DNA of 64,000 nt, taken from the NCBI GenBank assembly GCA_009379815.1, contig WHSY01000007.1:27148-91147 (forward strand). The letters are read 5' to 3'. Position numbers and translations under genes: made by a program. Within the stretch, counting starts at the first letter, position 1. Every line of letters begins with the position of its first letter. The DNA comes from Pseudonocardiaceae bacterium. Its GTDB lineage: Bacteria > Actinomycetota > Actinomycetes > Mycobacteriales > Pseudonocardiaceae. Positions 60,541 to 64,000 of the stretch are shown here, piece after piece. The notes under the pieces are model-generated. The model was not told the DNA's origin. It saw only the letters and a list, made by a program, of their open reading frames with translations, and made no database searches.

Positions 60541-61601
60541 CGGGTGCCTCGCAGGGTGAGTTCGAGTGCCCTGGTGCAGCGCGCGAAGTGCTCGGGCCGG
60601 ACTTGCAGGAGCTCCGGCACGCCGTCCACGCACGCCTCGACCGCATACGGGCAGCGAGGGGCGAACCGGCATCCCGCGGGCATCGAGCCCGGGACCGGCG
60701 GCTGGCCGGGGATGGAGTCGAGGCGACGGCGTCCGGTGCCGACCGCCGTCGCGGTAGCGGCCGTCGCGGTAGAAGACTGTGGCATCGAGCGCAGCAGTCC
60801 CTCGGTGTAGGGGTGTGCGGGCCGGGCGAACAGGTCGTCGACCGCCGACGTCTCGACCTCCTGTCCCGCGTACATCACCAGGACTCGGTCGGCGATGTCT
60901 GCGACGACGGCGAGGTCGTGGGTGATGAATAGCACCGCCATGCCGAGCTGGTCGCGCATCTGCCGCACGACGTCGAGGACCTGTGCCTGGATGGTCACGT
61001 CGAGGGCCGTGGTGAGCTCGTCGGCGATGAGCACCGCGGGCTCGCAGGCGATCGCCATGGCGATCATCACGCGCTGTCGCATGCCCCCCGAGAACTCGTG
61101 CGGGTACGACTTCACGCGCTCGGCGGCACGGGGGATGCCGACGAGGTCGAGGACCTCGACGGCCCGTCGCCAACCCTCCTTGCGGGCGGCATCGCGATGC
61201 CTGCGCACCACCTCGGCGATCTGGTCGCCCACCGTGTAGGCCGGGTTGAGGCTGGTCATCGGCTCCTGGAAGGCCATGGCGATGCGGTCGCCTCGCAGGT
61301 CCTCCATCGCGCGAACCGGCAGCGACAGCAGATCGACGCCGTCGAGTTCCGCTGTGCCCGACGGCGTTCGGCTGCTGCGCCTCGGCAACAGGCCCATGCA
61401 CGCGAGGCTGGTGACGCTCTTGCCGGAACCCGACTCGCCGACGATCGCCAGCGTCTCGCCGCGCAGTACGGAGAACGACACGCCGTCGACCACACGCGTC
61501 CAGCCGCGGTCGGTCGCGAACTCCACGGTCAGGCCGTCGACCTGCAGCGCAACGTCCCGGGACGGTGCGAACGACGGTGGGGTCACGTCCGGAGTGGTCA
61601 T
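60537..61601 (-). CDS. ABC transporter ATP-binding protein (DppD type), second importer
   Basis: The 354-residue ATPase starts at ATG 61601. It has Walker A GESGSGKSV, the Q-loop AFQEPMTSLNPAY, signature FSGGMRQRVMIA, Walker B VLIADELTTALDV (Leu in place of the usual Pro after DE), and the H-loop ITHDLAVVADIADRV. A run of alternating Ala/Thr (STATAATATAVGTG) interrupts the C-terminal domain before GCRFAPRCPYAVEAC. It overlaps both neighbours by four bases. Confidence 0.94.
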   Translation of the reverse strand: MTTPDVTPPSFAPSRDVALQVDGLTVEFATDRGWTRVVDGVSFSVLRGETLAIVGESGSGKSVTSLACMGLLPRRSSRTPSGTAELDGVDLLSLPVRAMEDLRGDRIAMAFQEPMTSLNPAYTVGDQIAEVVRRHRDAARKEGWRRAVEVLDLVGIPRAAERVKSYPHEFSGGMRQRVMIAMAIACEPAVLIADELTTALDVTIQAQVLDVVRQMRDQLGMAVLFITHDLAVVADIADRVLVMYAGQEVETSAVDDLFARPAHPYTEGLLRSMPQSSTATAATATAVGTGRRRLDSIPGQPPVPGSMPAGCRFAPRCPYAVEACVDGVPELLQVRPEHFARCTRALELTLRGTR

Positions 61602-62548
61602 CGGTCCGCCGCTCGCTCTTCCCGGCCGAACGAATCGCGTAACCCGTCACCGAGGACGTTGAACGCCAGCACGGCCAACACGATGGCGAAGCCCGGTATG
61701 AGCACCATGTGCGGCGCCAGGTCCAAGAAGCGGTAACCCGTGCCCACCATCGCTCCCCACGAGGCCTGCGGCGGCTGCACCCCCAGACCGAGGAAGCTCA
61801 GGCTCGCTTCGGCCAGCATCGCGAAGCCCATGGACAGCGAGATCTGCACGATGAGCGGCGACAGGATGTTGGGCAGGACGTGGCGTCGCAGCACAGCGCC
61901 CGTGGACGTGCCGATGCTCCGACTCGCCTCGATGTAGGTCTCTTCCCGCACCGCCATGACTGCGCTGCGGGTCAGCCGCAGGAAGCGGGGCGCGAAGATC
62001 ACACCGACCGCGAACATGGCGTTGCGCAGGTTCGGCCCGAACACGCCGACGATGGCGATCGCGAGGATGAGCGGGGGAATGCGCATCACCGCGTCGGTGA
62101 TGCGCGAGAGCACGATGTCGACCCAGCCACCGAAGAAACCGGCCACGAGCCCGGGAACCACGCCGAGGACCAAGGCCACCGTGACCGCCTCGGCGGCGGC
62201 CAGCAACGACAGCCGGGCGCCGAACACCATCCGGCTCAGCGTGTCCCGACCCACCGCGTCGGTGCCGAACCAGTAGGTGGCCGAGGGCGCCTCCAGCGCT
62301 CGGCTCAGGTTCTGCGCCAGCGGGTCGTGCGGAACCACCCACGGCGCGAAGGCCGCGACCGCGACGAGGAACCCGATGGCGACCAGCGCCACCATGGCCA
62401 ACCGTTGGCTGCTGAAGCGGCGGACGAAGCGCCGCACCGCAGACTCCGTGCGGGTGTCCTCGGTTGCCTCGGCGTCCGCCCAGCCGGTGAAGCCCGACCA
62501 CGGGTCGTGGTCGGCGGCCGGTGGATCGGTCGGTCGGGATCGGGTCAT
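61598..62548 (-). CDS. ABC transporter permease (DppC type), second importer
   Basis: The 316-residue start is ATG 62548, overlapping the DppB stop by four bases; a longer open frame exists but is not needed. It has a long acidic N-terminus (ADAEATEDTRTES) and then first helix MVALVAIGFLVAVAAFAPWV. The signature YWFGTDAVGRDTLSRMVFG, EAA loop ETYIEASRSIGTSTGAVLRR, and FLGLGVQPPQASWGAMV mark DppC. It is paralogous to the 16865 permease. Confidence 0.93.
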   Translation of the reverse strand: MTRSRPTDPPAADHDPWSGFTGWADAEATEDTRTESAVRRFVRRFSSQRLAMVALVAIGFLVAVAAFAPWVVPHDPLAQNLSRALEAPSATYWFGTDAVGRDTLSRMVFGARLSLLAAAEAVTVALVLGVVPGLVAGFFGGWVDIVLSRITDAVMRIPPLILAIAIVGVFGPNLRNAMFAVGVIFAPRFLRLTRSAVMAVREETYIEASRSIGTSTGAVLRRHVLPNILSPLIVQISLSMGFAMLAEASLSFLGLGVQPPQASWGAMVGTGYRFLDLAPHMVLIPGFAIVLAVLAFNVLGDGLRDSFGREERAADR

Positions 62549-63489
62549 GCGGTCCGTACCTTCGGGTTGAGCCAGCCGTAGAGCAGATCGACGACGAGGT
62601 TCACGATCATGACGATGACCGCCGTGAACATGACCACGCCCTGGATCATCGGAAGATCGCGGTTCAGCACCGCTCGGATGGCCAGGCCGCCGAGGCCGGG
62701 CAGGGCGAAGAGTTGCTCCACGACCACGCTGCCGCCGAGCAGGAAGGCGACCTGGAACCCGAGGACCGTGACGACGGGGATGGCGGCGTTCTTCAGCCCG
62801 TGCTTGAAGACCACAGTGTGTCGCCGTAGGCCCTTGGCACGAGCGGTTCGCACGTAGTCCTGCCCGAGGACGTCGGTCAACGAGCCCCGTAGCTGGCGGG
62901 TGGTCTCGGCTGCGGCCGCCGCCCCGAGTGTCAGCGCGGGCAGGATGAGGTGCACCGCCCACGCGGCAGGGTTCTCACCGAATGGGATGTAGCCGGTAGC
63001 CGGCAGCCAGCCGAGCCACACCGAGAACAACAGCACGAGGACGAGGCCCAGCCAGAAGCTGGGCATGGCCAGCCCGAGCGAGGCGCCGACGGTCGCCATC
63101 GAGTCCGCCGGCCGGCCGCGGTTGGTCGCCGCGACGATCCCGGCCGGAACCGCGATGAGCAACGCGATCAGCAGCGCCGCCCCGGCCAGGCTCATCGTCA
63201 CCGGGACGCGCTCGGCGATGGCCTGGCTGACGGAGCGGCCGGAGAACAGCGACTCCCCGAGATCGCCCTGGATCGCGCCGCCGATCCACCGTCCGTACTG
63301 CTGCAGAATCGGGTCGTTGAGGCCGAGGTTCTCGCGGATCGCCTCGACCCGTTGCTCCGTCGCGTTCGGGCCTGCGAGGGCGATGGCGGGATCGCCGGGA
63401 ACGAGCAACACGAGCCCGAAGACGATGAACGACACCAGCACCATGATCGGCACCATCAGGAGCAGTCGCCGGACGAGGAGTCGCAGCAA
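62545..63489 (-). CDS. ABC transporter permease (DppB type), second importer
   Basis: The 314-residue protein begins at ATG 63489 behind GGAAGGAGGC. The first helix is LLMVPIMVLVSFIVFGLVLL, followed by VPGDPAIALAGPNATEQ, five more helices, EAA loop YVRTARAKGLRRHTVVFKHG, GLPGLGGLAIRAVLNRDLP, and YGWLNPKVRTA at the end. It is paralogous to the 15925 protein. It lies 50 bp after the receptor fragment, whose promoter side has been lost, so expression may be affected. Confidence 0.93.
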   Translation of the reverse strand: MLRLLVRRLLLMVPIMVLVSFIVFGLVLLVPGDPAIALAGPNATEQRVEAIRENLGLNDPILQQYGRWIGGAIQGDLGESLFSGRSVSQAIAERVPVTMSLAGAALLIALLIAVPAGIVAATNRGRPADSMATVGASLGLAMPSFWLGLVLVLLFSVWLGWLPATGYIPFGENPAAWAVHLILPALTLGAAAAAETTRQLRGSLTDVLGQDYVRTARAKGLRRHTVVFKHGLKNAAIPVVTVLGFQVAFLLGGSVVVEQLFALPGLGGLAIRAVLNRDLPMIQGVVMFTAVIVMIVNLVVDLLYGWLNPKVRTA

Positions 63490-63539
63490 CGTATGCCTCC
63501 TTCCCGATGGGAGCCGATGGTGATGTGGTGCTCAGCGGG

Positions 63540-63947
63540 TCATTCGGTGACCGCGACATCGCGGAACTCGGGTTTGCTGGTGATGTACGGAGTGAAGCCG
63601 CGGACATGGTCGGCGGTCACGTACGGCACCTTGGGGAACAGCACGACCATCTCGAGCACCGACTCCGCCATCTCACGGGAGCCGGCGCGGAGCACCTCGC
63701 GCCGCTTCGCGGGATCGAGCGTGGTGACGCTGTCGGTGTAGAGCTGCTCCATCTCCGGTGTCGTCACACCGCCGGGGTTGGCGAACCCGGTAGAGGTGCC
63801 CCGCTGGGCGAACGTGATCGACGGGTCGGGGCGGCCGCCCCACGATGCCAGCATCGTGTCCGCGGCCTCCTTGGCGAACATGAGCTCTCCCAATCGTGAG
63901 GGTTCGGCCGCCTCGATGGTGGCGTTGATCCCCACCTCGCGCCATTG
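63540..63947 (-). pseudogene. Family 5 ABC substrate-binding protein, 3' fragment only
   Basis: Only the last approximately 136 residues remain (WREVGINATIEAAEPSRL, KEAADTMLASWGGRPDPS, ITFAQRGTSTGFANPGG, and the C-terminal FTPYITSKPEFRDVAVTE). They match the C-terminal lobe of DppA-like receptors. Such proteins need about 400 more N-terminal residues, including a signal peptide. Upstream of about 63947 the same frame reads on as Arg/His-rich sequence unlike any receptor, while another frame reads a short peptide into a TGA. A mobile-element insertion, deletion or assembly junction is the likely cause. If real, the second importer has no intact receptor here. Confidence 0.75.
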
Positions 63948-64000
63948 AGGTTTTCTCAACGAGTGGTGTAGCCGTGTTCGAAGTGGGTGAGCACGAGCGC
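63945..64000 (-). mobile_element. Probable mobile-element edge or foreign junction (partial)
   Basis: The receptor homology stops at the CAA codon at 63945-63947. Beside it is the small inverted repeat TTGAG/CTCAA (63946-63950 and 63955-63959) around GTTT. On the minus strand a different frame enters from the window edge and ends ALVLTHFEHGYTTR-stop at 63959-63957, as the tail of another gene would. The family cannot be named from 56 bases. A transposase tail is a guess from the way it breaks the receptor gene. Confidence 0.4.

Overview
The window is GC-rich chromosomal DNA from an actinobacterium. The evidence is near-universal G/C third positions, frequent GTG starts, an F420-type luciferase-like oxidoreductase, paired acyl-CoA dehydrogenases, and several TetR, IclR and MarR regulators. 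A Pseudonocardiales-like host such as Pseudonocardia or Amycolatopsis is my guess; no rRNA or tRNA gene is present to test it. Almost the whole window is catabolic. I count 60 protein genes or gene fragments, no RNA genes, no CRISPR array, and one probable mobile-element junction at the extreme right edge.

Region 1 (1-13.3 kb) is a CoA-dependent ring or side-chain degradation block. It holds a partial SDR, a divergent TetR, an alpha/beta-hydrolase with a Cys nucleophile, an SDR, a luciferase-like monooxygenase, an acyl-CoA ligase, a thiolase, an F420-type oxidoreductase and a TetR. These are followed by two paired acyl-CoA dehydrogenases and two overlapping crotonases, ending 125 bp before a textbook intrinsic terminator at 13247-13291. 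Region 2 (13.4-19.9 kb) is an SDR plus a complete Dpp/Opp-type ABC importer (lipoprotein, two permeases, two ATPases).

Region 3 (19.9-37.8 kb) is a second CoA-catabolic block. It has three crotonases, a hotdog thioesterase, four acyl-CoA ligases (two in tandem), two acyl-CoA dehydrogenases, a cyclase-family hydrolase, a TetR, an SMP-30 lactonase, and two APH-fold proteins related to the kinase part of ACAD10/11. Several of its transcription units, and one in region 1, start from a promoter whose -10 box is followed at once by a related palindrome with an AAC(G/A)A core. This suggests one regulon.

Region 4 (37.9-58.7 kb) is the most distinctive part. It is an IclR-controlled gentisate island built as two parallel modules. 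Each has a flavoprotein hydroxylase, a gentisate 1,2-dioxygenase-type cupin, and a nitrate/taurine-type ABC importer. The first (38.7-45.5 kb) also has an FAH-family hydrolase. The second (45.7-58.7 kb) has a strongly supported 3-hydroxybenzoate 6-hydroxylase, three lipoprotein receptors, a 4,5-dihydroxyphthalate-decarboxylase-like protein, a class II aldolase/decarboxylase, an aldehyde dehydrogenase and a ThDP enzyme. The likely logic is import of aromatic acids, hydroxylation or decarboxylation to gentisate, and ring cleavage. No maleylpyruvate isomerase is visible.

Region 5 (58.7-64 kb) has a MarR regulator and a second Dpp/Opp-type importer on the minus strand. Its binding-protein gene is cut off by foreign-looking sequence at about 63945. 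Three copies of an imperfect 24-nt-arm inverted repeat lie at operon ends (23358, 37788, 45524) and form an intergenic repeat family.
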